This document shows positions 1 through 7,947 of a DNA stretch of 26,355 nucleotides, piece by piece. Within the stretch, counting starts at the first letter, position 1. Each line of letters opens with the position of its first letter. The notes beneath the pieces are model-generated. The model did not search any database. It saw only the letters and a program-made list of their open reading frames with translations, and was not told the origin of the DNA. Origin of the DNA: Gammaproteobacteria bacterium (GTDB lineage: Bacteria; Pseudomonadota; Gammaproteobacteria; Pseudomonadales; Pseudomonadaceae); NCBI GenBank assembly GCA_012735335.1, contig JAAYHO010000134.1:1-26355 (forward strand), in the 5' to 3' direction. The translations under genes and the position numbers were made by a program.

Positions 1-657
1 TCCTATGAAGGTGGCGTGCTGGAGTCGACCTGGGAGGAGCACGAAGAGGAGATGTGGCGCTGGAGTGTATCCCCCGAGAAGGCACCGGATGTACCTACGT
101 ATATCGAGCTGACCTATCGCAAGGGCGATATTGTTGCCATCGATGGTCAGGAAATGAGCCCGGCAACCGTGCTGGCGCATCTGAACAAGGTGGGTGGTGA
201 TAACGGTATCGGCCGTATCGATATTGTCGAAAACCGCTTCGTTGGCATGAAGGCCCGTGGCTGCTATGAAACTCCCGGCGGTACCATCATGCTCAAGGGG
301 CACCGCGCCATCGAGTCCATCACTCTGGACCGTGAGGTAGCTCACCTGAAGGACAGCCTGATGCCCAAATACGCCGAGCTGATCTACAACGGCTTCTGGT
401 GGAGCCCGGAGCGCGTGATGCTGCAGCAGATGATCGATGCTTCCCAGCTGAACGTGAATGGCGTGGTGCGTCTGAAGTTGTACAAGGGTAACGTCATGGT
501 GGTTGGCCGCAAGTCCGACGACTCGCTGTTTGACGAGAACATCGCTACCTTTGAGGACGACGCCGGTGCTTATGACCAGGCCGATGCGGCGGGCTTCATC
601 AAGCTGAACGCGCTGCGTCTGCGCATTGCTGCCAACAAGGGCCGCAAGCTGCTGTAA
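1..657 (+). CDS. argG: Argininosuccinate synthase, C-terminal part (gene cut by window start)
   Basis: This enzyme joins citrulline and aspartate using ATP to give argininosuccinate in arginine biosynthesis, in the cytosol. The reading frame is open from the first base, so 218 residues of a family protein of about 400 are visible. The segment matches the synthetase/tetramerisation half, including [19 protein letters not shown], the YETPGGTIM stretch and the C-terminal [14 protein letters not shown]. The GTG at position 16 is an internal valine codon and not a start. The next gene on the same strand is gloA, an order I recall from Pseudomonas genomes (argG-gloA1). Nothing looks broken. Identity is very secure; the N-terminal ATP-binding region lies outside the window. 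Confidence 0.97.
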   Translation, partial: SYEGGVLESTWEEHEEEMWRWSVSPEKAPDVPTYIELTYRKGDIVAIDGQEMSPATVLAHLNKVGGDNGIGRIDIVENRFVGMKARGCYETPGGTIMLKGHRAIESITLDREVAHLKDSLMPKYAELIYNGFWWSPERVMLQQMIDASQLNVNGVVRLKLYKGNVMVVGRKSDDSLFDENIATFEDDAGAYDQADAAGFIKLNALRLRIAANKGRKLL

Positions 658-662
658 TACCT

Positions 663-807
663 TGGCAATCCATGGGCTCGGAGTCTCCGGCACGCACTGG
701 ATTGCCGCGCTTCGCTCGCAATGACGGCGTGGAGGATGGTGGTCTGAGTGGTGTGTCTCATCTCTCTCCGTCATTGCGAGGAGCGTAGCGACGTGGCAAT
801 CCATGGG
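663..807. repeat. Palindromic ATTGCGAG-type repeat pair between argG and gloA
   Basis: Two inverted arms face each other. CTCGCAATGACGG at 715-727 is the exact reverse complement of CCGTCATTGCGAG at 768-780, and the homology continues imperfectly outward (701-714 against 781-800). A 14-base direct repeat, TGGCAATCCATGGG, occurs at 663-676 and 794-807. Sequences of the form GTCATTGCGAGGAGCG...GGCAATCC are, from memory, widely dispersed noncoding repeats in many bacterial genomes. No reading frame here looks coding. It fills most of the argG-gloA gap and could fold as a long hairpin in readthrough RNA. Confidence 0.8.
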
Positions 808-876
808 GCTTGCACCCAGCCAGCCCTGTCGCTCGCCAGCCTGATTCGTAGATTTGAATTCCTGAGGAGAATAACC

Positions 877-1269
877 ATGCGTATTCTGCATACCATGTTG
901 CGTGTAGGCGACCTGGAGAAATCCATTGCCTTCTACACCGAAGTGCTGGGCATGACCCTGCTGCGTCGCAAGGATTATCCGGACGGACGTTTTACCCTGG
1001 CCTTTGTCGGTTACGGTAACGAAGCGGAAAACTCGGTACTGGAGCTGACCCACAACTGGGACACCCCCAGCTATGACCTGGGCAATGGTTACGGCCATAT
1101 CGCCATCGAGGTCAACGATGTGTACAAGGCCTGCGAGCAGATCAAGGCTGCCGGTGGCAAGGTGGTGCGTGAGGCGGGGCCGATGATGCATGGTTCCAGC
1201 ATCCTGGCCTTTGTCGAAGATCCGGATGGTTACAAGATCGAGCTGTTGTCGCCCAGTCGGGGGGATTGA
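877..1269 (+). CDS. gloA: Lactoylglutathione lyase (glyoxalase I)
   Basis: The enzyme converts the hemithioacetal of methylglyoxal and glutathione into S-lactoylglutathione, the first step of cytosolic methylglyoxal detoxification. The 130-residue product has the usual length and two beta-alpha-beta-beta-beta motifs. The four metal ligands of the E. coli-type enzyme are at the expected positions: His5, Glu56, His74 and Glu122. The short form without the loops of zinc-type enzymes suggests the Ni/Co-activated class (inference). The frame is open further upstream, but that extension runs through the ATTGCGAG repeat. The start at 877 is supported by GAGGAGA at 864-870 and by the family N-terminus [10 protein letters not shown]. 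Confidence 0.96.
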   Translation: MRILHTMLRVGDLEKSIAFYTEVLGMTLLRRKDYPDGRFTLAFVGYGNEAENSVLELTHNWDTPSYDLGNGYGHIAIEVNDVYKACEQIKAAGGKVVREAGPMMHGSSILAFVEDPDGYKIELLSPSRGD

Positions 1270-1289
1270 GGTAGTTCAGGGCTGTCTCT

Positions 1290-1382
1290 GGGAGGGACGA
1301 GCACCAGCTCGTCCAGCGGAGCTGGTGGAAGGAAGAGTCTTTCCCGCCAGTTCGCCCATCGAGCTGGTGCTCGACGTTCCCA
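1290..1382 (-). repeat. Two-hairpin dispersed repeat, copy 1 (inverted orientation), in the gloA/dgt convergent gap
   Basis: On the plus strand this copy starts GGGAGGGACGAGC and ends GCTCGACGTTCCCA, so it is inverted relative to copies at 3709-3782 and 19550-19641. The right-type arm is an 8-bp stem GGACGAGC/GCTCGTCC with loop ACCA (1295-1314). The left-type arm (1358-1377) contains CGAGC TGGT GCTCG. The two hairpin cores are exact reverse complements over 14 bases, so the element can fold as two small hairpins or one long one. The middle is not conserved between copies. The architecture resembles REP/BIME elements; no transposase gene is nearby. Confidence 0.8.
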
Positions 1383-1398
1383 GGAAGCACCCTGGTAG

Positions 1399-1489
1399 CC
1401 GAGATGGAACTCGGCCCTCCATTCAAGTACCGGCTCCAGCGCCGATGGAGTGTCGAGTTCCATCTCGACACAAGGTGCTGCAAGCACCT
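1399..1489. repeat. Second paired-hairpin array next to repeat copy 1
   Basis: Hairpin one is CCGAG ATGGAA CTCGG (1399-1414). Hairpin two is GTCGAG TTCCAT CTCGAC (1452-1469). Their loops are complementary, and GAGATGGAACTCG is the exact reverse complement of CGAGTTCCATCTC. A third hairpin, AGGTGC TGCAA GCACCT, lies at 1473-1489. The plan, two small hairpins with complementary loops, is the same as in the adjacent repeat but the sequence differs. With copy 1 it fills nearly all of the 236-base convergent gap between gloA and dgt. No coding potential is apparent. Confidence 0.65.
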
Positions 1490-1505
1490 CGGTAGTCGCC
1501 ATATA

Positions 1506-2837
1506 TCACCTCGCCGGATGTATTCCGCGTATCTGCGCTGCCATATCCGCCGCATACAGATCGGTCATCCCGGCGATGAAGTCGATCACCCGCATATAGC
1601 TTGAATACCTGTTCCAGTCCGGTTTGGGGGCGTTGTTGCCCAGCAGGTCGAGGATGCGTCTGTGCTTGAAGCTCAGGTTGTGTCCTGACTGCTGTTCATT
1701 GACCGCGCCGCAGAAGGCTTCGAGCAGGGTTTCCAGGGTGCTGTAGGCGCCTATCTCGTGCAGGGTCTTGCGCTTGTCCTGGAAGATGCGCTCCCGGGCC
1801 ATGCGCTTGGCGTTCTGTACGCAGCGCCGGGCGGCATCGGGCATGTGGCTGACCAGATCGCCCGACAGGGTGCCGGCCAGCAGCGGCTGTTGCTGGGCGA
1901 TAAAGGTTTCAGCGGCGGCATTGACCAGGTGTTCGATGGCCTTGCCACGCAGGATCGCCAGCTTGCGCCGGGTGGAGTCCTGCGGACCGAGCAGGCGGTA
2001 GGTTTCCGGCAGGTCGTCGCCGACCAGATCCAGCAGCAGGCTTTCCACTTCCTCGTAGCGCAGCAGTTCCATCTCCAGACCGTCTTCTAGGTCGATCAGC
2101 GCGTAACAGATGTCATCCGCCGCCTCCACCAGATACACCAGCGGGCTGCGTGCCCAGTGTCCGTCGCTCAGCTGCGGCAGGCCAAGCTTGTCGGTGATCT
2201 GCAGCAGGGCGGGGTATTCGCCCTGATAGCAGCCGAACTTGTGTTTCTTGTAGCCTGCATCGTCCGCCTGCGCGGATGTCCAGGGGTACTTGAGGAAGGC
2301 ACCGAGGGTGGCGTAGGTAAGGCGCATGCCGCCGTCGAACTGGTGGTATTCCAGTTGAGTCAGCACCCGGAAGCCCTGGGCGTTACCCTCGAAATTGAGA
2401 AAATCCTGTTGCTGGTCCTCGGTCATGTCGTCCAGCCAGCCCTGGGCCGCAGCCTTGTGGAACCAGTGGCGGATGGCATCCTCGCCGGAATGGCCATAGG
2501 GCGGGTTGCCGATGTCGTGGGCCAGGCAGGCGGCCTGGATGATCACGCCCAGATCCGCTGGGGCGCACCAGTCGGGCAGCTCGTCACGCAGCATCTCGCC
2601 CACACGCATGCCCAGCGAGCGGCCCACGCAGCTGACCTCCAGACTGTGGGTCAGGCGGGTGTGGATATGGTCGTTGCTGGAGACAGGGTGAACCTGGGTT
2701 TTCTTGCCCAGTCGGCGGAAGGCGCCGGAGAAGATGACGCGGTCATGGTCCTTGTGAAAGGGCGTGCGGCCCAGCTCCTCGGAACTGGCTACGGGTTTGC
2801 CGAGGCGTTCGCGGCAGAGCAGTGTTTCCCAATCCAT
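1506..2837 (-). CDS. dgt: Deoxyguanosinetriphosphate triphosphohydrolase-like protein (HD domain)
   Basis: Members of this family hydrolyse dNTPs to deoxynucleosides and triphosphate and so influence dNTP pools in the cytosol. The product has 443 residues. Metal-binding HD-domain motifs are visible: His64 in RLTHSLEV, His107-Asp108 in [17 protein letters not shown], and a later Asp in [26 protein letters not shown] near residue 41 is typical of dGTPases. The frame stays open far upstream, but the start at 2837 has a strong site (GGAGGAAAA just upstream) and yields the conserved N-terminus [13 protein letters not shown]. It is divergent from the glutaredoxin-like gene and convergent with gloA. 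Substrate preference cannot be read from sequence, since the family also contains broad dNTPases. Confidence 0.9.
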   Translation of the reverse strand: MDWETLLCRERLGKPVASSEELGRTPFHKDHDRVIFSGAFRRLGKKTQVHPVSSNDHIHTRLTHSLEVSCVGRSLGMRVGEMLRDELPDWCAPADLGVIIQAACLAHDIGNPPYGHSGEDAIRHWFHKAAAQGWLDDMTEDQQQDFLNFEGNAQGFRVLTQLEYHQFDGGMRLTYATLGAFLKYPWTSAQADDAGYKKHKFGCYQGEYPALLQITDKLGLPQLSDGHWARSPLVYLVEAADDICYALIDLEDGLEMELLRYEEVESLLLDLVGDDLPETYRLLGPQDSTRRKLAILRGKAIEHLVNAAAETFIAQQQPLLAGTLSGDLVSHMPDAARRCVQNAKRMARERIFQDKRKTLHEIGAYSTLETLLEAFCGAVNEQQSGHNLSFKHRRILDLLGNNAPKPDWNRYSSYMRVIDFIAGMTDLYAADMAAQIRGIHPAR

Positions 2838-2960
2838 TTTTTCCTCCGATCCGGTATGCATCGAGTATGTGGTAATGCCGCCGGGCTGCCAAGGGTGTGG
2901 CGTGCGGGGCAACCGGGTAGAATGGCGGCCTTGCATCTGTCTGCCCGTACTGGAACGCCC

Positions 2961-3218
2961 ATGAGCATAGCCCTGACCCTGTTTGGAACCACTGCCTGCC
3001 ACCTGTGCGAGGAGTGCCTGCACCTGACCCGCCCGCTGGAAGGCAACGGCGTTCATGTGCAGCAGGTGGATATCACCGAGGATCCGGCGCTGATGCAGCG
3101 CTACGAGCTGCGTATTCCGGTGCTGCGCCGTGACGATACCGGGGCTGAACTGGACTGGCCGTTCGGGCTGGGAGAGCTGCTCGACTGGCTGGCTGACGTG
3201 CTGGGGGAGGAGGGCTGA
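2961..3218 (+). CDS. Glutaredoxin-family (DUF836-like) thiol protein
   Basis: This small 85-residue thioredoxin-fold protein has a CHLCEEC motif at residues 13-19, near the end of the first strand, as in glutaredoxins (CxxC active site). The later RIPVLRRDD supplies the cis-proline of the fold. It probably acts as a cytosolic thiol oxidoreductase or thiol-binding adaptor; the substrate is unknown. The start at 2961 gives the expected [13 protein letters not shown] beginning, although the ribosome site is weak. A -10-like TAGAAT lies at 2918-2923. It is followed after one base by the YcgN-family gene, so the two are almost certainly cotranscribed and perhaps translationally coupled. Confidence 0.85.
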   Translation: MSIALTLFGTTACHLCEECLHLTRPLEGNGVHVQQVDITEDPALMQRYELRIPVLRRDDTGAELDWPFGLGELLDWLADVLGEEG

Positions 3219-3219
3219 C

Positions 3220-3669
3220 ATGGCGCAGATAGTGACCGCGTTCTGGAAGCGCAAGACGCTGGAACAGATGGATCGCCAGGAATGGGAGTCGCTGTGCGAC
3301 GGCTGTGGGCTGTGCTGTCTGCAGAAGCTGGAGGACGAGGACGACCCCAGTTCCATCTACTACACCCGGATTGCCTGCAAACTGCTGGATCTCAAGACCT
3401 GTCGCTGCAGTGACTACCCCAATCGCCGCAGGCATGTCCCCGACTGCGTACAACTGACCCCGGCCACCGCCGCCGAATTTGCCTGGCTGCCGCCGACCTG
3501 CGCTTACCGGCTGGTGGCCGAAGGGGAAGACCTGCCGCCCTGGCATCACCTGGTCTGCGGTGACCCGCAGATGGTGCACCACAGCGGCATCTCCCAGGCG
3601 GGGAAGATGCTGGCCGAAGGCAGCGTGGCGGATGAGGACTGGGAAGAGCACATTATTTTTAGGGTGTGA
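3220..3669 (+). CDS. YcgN/UPF0260-family cysteine-cluster protein
   Basis: The product is 149 residues, matching the family length. The cysteine cluster [14 protein letters not shown] lies at residues 27-40 (CxxCxxCC), followed by [20 protein letters not shown] and further cysteines. The pattern suggests binding of zinc or an iron-sulfur cluster (inference); no enzymatic role is established for the family that I know of. The start at 3220 follows the upstream stop by one base, with GGGGGAGGAGGG as ribosome site inside the end of the upstream gene. The family match is clear but the function is not. Confidence 0.9.
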   Translation: MAQIVTAFWKRKTLEQMDRQEWESLCDGCGLCCLQKLEDEDDPSSIYYTRIACKLLDLKTCRCSDYPNRRRHVPDCVQLTPATAAEFAWLPPTCAYRLVAEGEDLPPWHHLVCGDPQMVHHSGISQAGKMLAEGSVADEDWEEHIIFRV

Positions 3670-3684
3670 GAGATGGGCTCAGGC

Positions 3685-3782
3685 GTAGCGCGGAGGCGCT
3701 ACACCCCCGGGAACGTCGAGCACCAGCTCGATGAGCGGAATCTCCCGCCACACCGTGGACGAGCTGGTGCTCGTCCGTCCCA
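3685..3782 (+). repeat. Two-hairpin dispersed repeat, copy 2, with an extra hairpin, in the ycgN/mlaA convergent gap
   Basis: The core element spans 3709-3782. The left arm is GGGAACGTCGAGCACCAG (from 3709), continuing CTCGATGAGCGG. The right arm is GGACGAGCTGGTGCTCGTCC (3757-3776), a perfect 8-bp stem with loop TGGT. Just upstream is a separate 7-bp hairpin, GTAGCGC GGAG GCGCTAC (3685-3702). The copy lies between the 3' ends of the ycgN-type gene and mlaA. It is in the same orientation as copy 3 and opposite to copy 1. No T-run follows the stems, so it is not a classical intrinsic terminator. Confidence 0.8.
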
Positions 3783-3813
3783 GGAGCAGGAGCAGGTCGC
3801 GGGGTTGTTCCCA

Positions 3814-4590
3814 CTACTGCTGTATCTGCAACTCCCGCAGCTTGATGTACAGATAGCGCACCTGGTCATACTCGAACGGGCTGTCCAGTGAGCCGTAGCG
3901 GAAGCCGTTGATGTAGCGCAGGTTGATGGCGAACAGGCCGTAGCTCCAGGGGTTGTCGTTCATGTAGCTGCGGTTGTCGAGGTAGGCGGCGGCGTCTTCG
4001 ATTGACCAGTCAATGGCCCGCCCGGTGGTGTCGCGCAGGGTCGAGGGGCCGAGCAGGGGCAGGACCAGGTAGGGGCCGGTGGGCACGCCGTAGTGGCCCA
4101 GCGTCTGGCCGAAGTCCTCCGCTTCCTGGGGCAGACCCATGGCCTTGGCCACGTCGAAGATGCCGAGTACGCCCAGGGTGGTGTTGAACAGCAGCCGGGC
4201 GGTGGTGCGGCCGCTCTTCTGCAGTTTGCCCTGGGCCAGGCTGTTGGCCAGGTTGGGCACGTCGGCCAGGTTGGCAAAGACGTTGGAGACCCCGGTGCGG
4301 ACAAGCTTCGGCGTGACCGTTTTGTAGGCATGTACTGTCGGCAGGTACACATACTCGTCAAACTGGCCGTTGAAGCGGTACATGCGTCGGTTGAAGCCCT
4401 CGATCGGATCGTGAATCTTCAGGGCATCCAGACTGGAGCGCTCGAACTGGTAGTTACCGCCTTCGGTGTCGATGGTCAGTGCGCTCAGCGGGTCGTGGTA
4501 CGGCGGTATCTCATCAGCCGCAGACAGGCTGATGGCACCCAGGGTCAGGGCGGCGAGCAAGGCCGCCGAAAGCGGGAGCCTATTCATCAT
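3814..4590 (-). CDS. mlaA: MlaA/VacJ-family outer-membrane phospholipid-asymmetry protein
   Basis: MlaA sits in the outer membrane and extracts mislocalised phospholipids from the outer leaflet for return through the Mla system. The 258-residue product has an N-terminal secretion signal (about residues 1-24, ending SLSAADE), then the hallmark IHDPIEGFNRRMYRFN at 59-74, a VPNLANSL segment and the GPYLVLPLLGPSTLRDTTGR motif. No lipobox cysteine is present, unlike the E. coli lipoprotein; the first start gives MMNRLPLS and the second ATG at 4587 is equally possible. The start overlaps the end of the upstream hydrolase by 11 bases, with GGAGGG as ribosome site, so the two are translationally coupled. 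No mlaFEDCB genes are in the window. Confidence 0.9.
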   Translation of the reverse strand: MMNRLPLSAALLAALTLGAISLSAADEIPPYHDPLSALTIDTEGGNYQFERSSLDALKIHDPIEGFNRRMYRFNGQFDEYVYLPTVHAYKTVTPKLVRTGVSNVFANLADVPNLANSLAQGKLQKSGRTTARLLFNTTLGVLGIFDVAKAMGLPQEAEDFGQTLGHYGVPTGPYLVLPLLGPSTLRDTTGRAIDWSIEDAAAYLDNRSYMNDNPWSYGLFAINLRYINGFRYGSLDSPFEYDQVRYLYIKLRELQIQQ

Positions 4591-5887
4591 TGTCGCCCTC
4601 CATGAACGCGAGTATCTGCTTGACCGTGTCCAGGTATTGCAGGTTGCCGCCGTGCCCACCGTGTGGGTAGAGAAAGGCGCGCTCACCGAAGGTGTCGGCA
4701 ATGAAACGGTAGTTGTCGCCGCTGAGGATGAAATCGTCTGCATTGGTCAGGGCGGCGATATCCGGGTTGTTGCGCAGGAAGGGTTCGATACTGTAGAGGC
4801 TGGTCTCCCAGGCCATGGCCTCGATGCCCTTGCCTTCATTGCGGCTGCTCCAGGCCGGCCAGAGCTGGGTTTCCAGGTAGCAGCTGAAGTCGCAGAACAG
4901 TGCCCGGCGCAGGTAGGGGGTCAGCGAGGTACTGACCTTGAGTGTTTCACCGGCAGGGGCATAGCGGCCGCCGTGGGTGATCAGGTCCGCCATGAAGTTC
5001 AGGTCGGCGGCGGCAAAGCGGAAGACTGCGCCGATCAAGGTGGCCAGCTCCGCATCGGTCAGGGCGCTGTCCGAGCTCTGAATGCCGTAGAACAGCCCGG
5101 ACTCCACATCGGTGCCGCCACTTTCCTCGAAGTAACGTGCCAGTTTCTGGAAGATATGCTCGTAGAAACTGTCACCCCCGCTGACACCATCGATCTGGGT
5201 GCGGGCCAGTGCGTCCAGCCGTTTGATCGAGGTGTACAGGTCCACCGGAGGGTTGAGCAGCAGGGTGCGGCTGAAGTTGAACTGCTGCAGGTCCTGGTCC
5301 AGGTGGGCGACAAAGGCGGCATTCAGGGCTCCGAGGCTGAAACCGGCCAGCCGATATTCGCTGATCTGCAGGTTCTTTTCCTCGCGCGCATGTTCCACCG
5401 CCAGCGACATGGCGCTGTGCAGGTCGCGGGCATCGTTCTGGCCCAGGCCGGGCAGACCGCTGTGCGAGGCGGCGGCAATGAAGTCATGGTTGGTCGGGGA
5501 GGACAGTACGATCACATGCATGCCCGCCTGCCAGAAAGCCCGTTTGAGGTAGTCCAGCCGGGGGCTGTCGTAGCCCGAGCCGGTACCGGCGATCAAAAAC
5601 ACCAGTGGCGCAGGCTGGTTGTGCCAGGCCAGTCGGTAGTGCAGCTCGCGGTAGCGTGACAGCGCCGGGGGCAGGTAACGCTCCGGCAGTACCCGTACGG
5701 ACAGGTCGCTCTGGCGTACCTCCAGCTCGTCGGGCACGGGCCAGACCAGCTGCGGCGGCGTGCCCACTATAGTGGCGAGAAAGGGGTTGGTTACCGGGTA
5801 GCCGGGCTCGTCATCGGCCTGGGCAAGGGGGGCCAGCAAGGTGGCCAGGCAGATACAGGCAAATCGTAGATAGCGGTTCATGATCAT
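4580..5887 (-). CDS. Secreted alpha/beta-hydrolase-fold protein, operon partner of mlaA
   Basis: This 435-residue protein has a signal peptide (MIMNRYLRFACICLATLLA, cleaved near AQA-DD). Fold landmarks are an oxyanion-type FLIAGTGSGYDSP near residue 95, a nucleophile elbow GFSLGALNAAF (GxSxG) near residue 175, and a C-terminal PHGGHGGNLQY that could supply the catalytic His. It is therefore likely a periplasmic or envelope serine hydrolase, and its overlap with mlaA hints at a lipid or envelope substrate (inference). Two in-frame starts exist (5887 and 5881), both with only a weak GGAA site. A TATAGT hexamer lies upstream. The exact family and substrate are not recognisable to me. Confidence 0.8.
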   Translation of the reverse strand: MIMNRYLRFACICLATLLAPLAQADDEPGYPVTNPFLATIVGTPPQLVWPVPDELEVRQSDLSVRVLPERYLPPALSRYRELHYRLAWHNQPAPLVFLIAGTGSGYDSPRLDYLKRAFWQAGMHVIVLSSPTNHDFIAAASHSGLPGLGQNDARDLHSAMSLAVEHAREEKNLQISEYRLAGFSLGALNAAFVAHLDQDLQQFNFSRTLLLNPPVDLYTSIKRLDALARTQIDGVSGGDSFYEHIFQKLARYFEESGGTDVESGLFYGIQSSDSALTDAELATLIGAVFRFAAADLNFMADLITHGGRYAPAGETLKVSTSLTPYLRRALFCDFSCYLETQLWPAWSSRNEGKGIEAMAWETSLYSIEPFLRNNPDIAALTNADDFILSGDNYRFIADTFGERAFLYPHGGHGGNLQYLDTVKQILAFMEGDNDE

Positions 5888-5971
5888 TTCCGTATGGCTT
5901 CATGAACTATACCCTTATTTATGTGGATAGTTCCTTACAGCCCGCTGTCAGTGGCCTGGCTGTCGGGTTGC

Positions 5972-6187
5972 TCAGGCGCGGAAGACCGGCAGGTTCAGGC
6001 CTTCCGGTCCGGCGCGACGACGGTCAAGCCGGGCCCAGATCTTCTCATGGAAGTAGAAGGCGACGGTGTTGAGTGCCGGTTCGATCAGCGCTACCGCGCC
6101 ACCCAGCAGCAGGCTGCCGGTCATGAGGTAGACCACACCGAAGGCAATGGTGAAATGCATTACTGCGAAGGTAAAGGTCTTGATCAT
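5972..6187 (-). CDS. DUF2061-family small membrane protein
   Basis: The product has 71 residues with two hydrophobic segments, about residues 5-22 and 25-45, separated by the TGSLLLGGAVALIEP turn, then FYFHEKIWARLD. This is the typical DUF2061 signature. Function is unknown; it is an inner-membrane protein. The start at 6187 is preceded by a GGGGTG ribosome site. It lies between the hydrolase and the PA3496-type gene on the same strand, with gaps of about 85 and 114 bases, so it may be its own transcription unit. Confidence 0.85.
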   Translation of the reverse strand: MIKTFTFAVMHFTIAFGVVYLMTGSLLLGGAVALIEPALNTVAFYFHEKIWARLDRRRAGPEGLNLPVFRA

Positions 6188-6193
6188 GGCGCA

Positions 6194-6239
6194 CCCCAGA
6201 AAGCTTTATCAGGAATCATTCCTGTTGGCCATTCTGGGG
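6194..6239. promoter_or_regulatory. Nested inverted repeats upstream of the DUF2061 gene
   Basis: An outer pair, CCCCAGAA (6194-6201) and TTCTGGGG (6232-6239), encloses a near-perfect palindrome AGGAAT C ATTCCT (6211-6223). The block lies directly upstream of the DUF2061 start on the minus strand, so it could be a regulator-binding site or a leader hairpin that sequesters the ribosome site. The outer arm overlaps the GGGGTG ribosome site region. I do not recognise the palindrome as a named operator. Confidence 0.45.
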
Positions 6240-6301
6240 GCGTTGTCGAAGGGATTGAAACAGTCTTTATCAATGGGGGTGATCAACACCCTCAATCACG
6301 A

Positions 6302-6484
6302 TCAATCCAGATCGAAGTCGAAATCCGCCAGCTGTTTCTGCAGGCGGCGCTCCTCCAGATAGTCGTCAATCTGACGACGACGGGTCAGACTGGCCTTGCT
6401 ATCCAGGGCCTCGGTTTCAGGGCTGTCGTCCTCCTCCAGGAAGTCGTCATCGTCCAGTTCAATATCGCTTTTCGCCTTGGCCAT
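6302..6484 (-). CDS. Small acidic PA3496-type conserved protein
   Basis: A 60-residue, strongly acidic protein: ELDDDDFLEEDDSPETEAL near the N-terminus, then RRRQIDDYLEERRLQKQLADF and a DFDFDLD tail. It matches by style and position the conserved Pseudomonas protein encoded next to nth (PA3496 in P. aeruginosa, from memory). No signal peptide or membrane segment is seen. The start at 6484 has GGAG close upstream, and a -10-like TATAAG lies at 6522-6527 on the minus strand. Its function is unknown. Confidence 0.8.
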   Translation of the reverse strand: MAKAKSDIELDDDDFLEEDDSPETEALDSKASLTRRRQIDDYLEERRLQKQLADFDFDLD

Positions 6485-6592
6485 ATCTCCACTCCACTAT
6501 TGAAGGTTGGCGTTTGCGCACCTTATAGCGGTAGTCCTTGCCAAGCGGAAATAGTTTTTTTGTATCGGTTTCAGGCTTTTATCTATAACCAG

Positions 6593-7228
6593 TCAATCCG
6601 AGGTCTTGTGCTTGTATTCGCACAGGTCCTCGATACGGCAACTTCCGCACTGGGGTGTCCTGGCCTTGCACACATAACGGCCGTGCAGGATCAGCCAATG
6701 GTGGGCGTCGAGCAGAAATTCCTTCGGCACCAGGCGCATGAGTCGCTTTTCCACCTCGAGCACCGTCTTGCCCGGGGCGATGCCGGTACGGTTGCTGACC
6801 CGGAAGATATGCGTGTCCACTGCCATCACCGGCTGGCCGAAGGCGGTGTTGAGTACCACGTTGGCGGTCTTGCGTCCGACCCCGGGCAGGGCTTCCAGCT
6901 CCTCGCGGGTCTGCGGCACCTCGCTGTTGTGCTTTTCCACCAGTAGACGGCAAGTCTCGATCACGTTCCTGGCCTTGCTGTTGAACAGGCCGATGGTCTT
7001 GATGTATTCGGACAGGCCTTCCACCCCCAGGGCATGGATGGCCTCGGGGGTATTGGCCACCGGGAACAGCTTGTCGGTGGCCTTGTTCACGCCCACGTCG
7101 GTGGCCTGGGCGGAGAGGATGACGGCAATCAGCAGTTCGAAGGGATTGCTGTAGTTCAGTTCAGTGACCGGGTTGGGGTTGTCCTCCCGCAGTCGGCTGA
7201 AGATTTCATGACGCTTGGCTTTGTTCAT
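6593..7228 (-). CDS. nth: Endonuclease III (DNA glycosylase/AP lyase)
   Basis: Nth removes oxidised pyrimidines and cleaves AP sites in base-excision repair. Its 211 residues equal the E. coli length. The helix-hairpin-helix LPGVGRKTANVV carries catalytic Lys120, and VDTHIFRV carries Asp138. The [4Fe-4S] ligands are Cys187, Cys194, Cys197 and Cys203 in CKARTPQCGSCRIEDLC. All are at E. coli numbering. The start at 7228 follows the rsxE stop by two bases, so nth is the last gene of the rsx operon. This is a conserved arrangement and couples an iron-sulfur repair enzyme to the Rsx redox complex. Confidence 0.97.
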   Translation of the reverse strand: MNKAKRHEIFSRLREDNPNPVTELNYSNPFELLIAVILSAQATDVGVNKATDKLFPVANTPEAIHALGVEGLSEYIKTIGLFNSKARNVIETCRLLVEKHNSEVPQTREELEALPGVGRKTANVVLNTAFGQPVMAVDTHIFRVSNRTGIAPGKTVLEVEKRLMRLVPKEFLLDAHHWLILHGRYVCKARTPQCGSCRIEDLCEYKHKTSD

Positions 7229-7230
7229 GG

Positions 7231-7947
7231 TCAGCTTATGTTTCCGGTAACGCGAACCCGCTTGCTGCCGGTGCTGGCAGGTGTCGGGTCATGGGCGGCC
7301 TGGCGGGCCTTGATCTGGGTGTCGATGATGTTTTTCAGGGCGATCAGCAGCCCCATGAACAGGAAGGCGCCGGGCGGCAATATGACGAACAGCACCTCCT
7401 TGTAGTTGGGAAAGACCACCCAGGTCCAGTTCTCGGCGATGGGGCCGAGCAGCAGGTGCATGTTGGCAAACAGGGTGCCCTGGCCGACCAGCTCGCGGAG
7501 CATGCCGAGAGCCAGCAGCACCAGGGCAAAGCCCGCGCCCATCATGAAGCCATCCACCGCCGAGGGCAGCACCGGGTTCTTCGCGGCAAAGGCATCGGCC
7601 CGGCCGAGGATGATGCAGTTGGTGACGATCAGCGGGATGAAGATGCCGAGAATCAGGAACAGCTCGTAGGTATAGGCCTGCATCAGCAGTTCGATACAGG
7701 TGGTGACCGCAGCAATGATCATGACGAAGGCGGGCAGGCGCACGGCGTCGGTTACCGCATGGCGGATCAGCGATACCGAGATATTGGACACCATCAGCAC
7801 CAGAATGGTGGCGATGCCCAGCCCGAGGGCGTTGACTGTGCTGCTGCTTACCCCCAGCAAGGGACACAGGCCCAGCAGCTGCACCAGTCCCGGGTTGTTG
7901 TGCCACAGGCCGTCGGCGGCCAGTTCCGCGTAGCGCTTGTCAGCCAT
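7231..7947 (-). CDS. rsxE: Electron transport complex subunit RsxE/RnfE
   Basis: This is an integral membrane subunit of the Rsx/Rnf complex, which moves electrons between NADH and ferredoxin-type carriers across the inner membrane and in enterobacteria keeps SoxR reduced. The 238-residue product has about six hydrophobic segments. Conserved cysteine-bearing motifs [12 protein letters not shown] (near residue 28) and [14 protein letters not shown] are those which, with RsxA, are known to hold an intramembrane iron-sulfur centre. The start at 7947 overlaps the rsxG end by 8 bases. The C-terminal tail is short and basic. Confidence 0.96.
   Translation of the reverse strand: MADKRYAELAADGLWHNNPGLVQLLGLCPLLGVSSSTVNALGLGIATILVLMVSNISVSLIRHAVTDAVRLPAFVMIIAAVTTCIELLMQAYTYELFLILGIFIPLIVTNCIILGRADAFAAKNPVLPSAVDGFMMGAGFALVLLALGMLRELVGQGTLFANMHLLLGPIAENWTWVVFPNYKEVLFVILPPGAFLFMGLLIALKNIIDTQIKARQAAHDPTPASTGSKRVRVTGNIS

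Noticed and set aside
2157..3218. Long plus-strand frame of 353 codons covering dgt and the glutaredoxin-like gene
   Set aside because: Most of it is antisense to dgt, which has clear HD motifs. Only the last 85 codons, from 2961, look like a real gene.
2838..3356. N-terminal extension of the dGTPase to 616 residues
   Set aside because: It runs through the divergent glutaredoxin-like gene and has no family similarity; the ATG at 2837 has a strong ribosome site.
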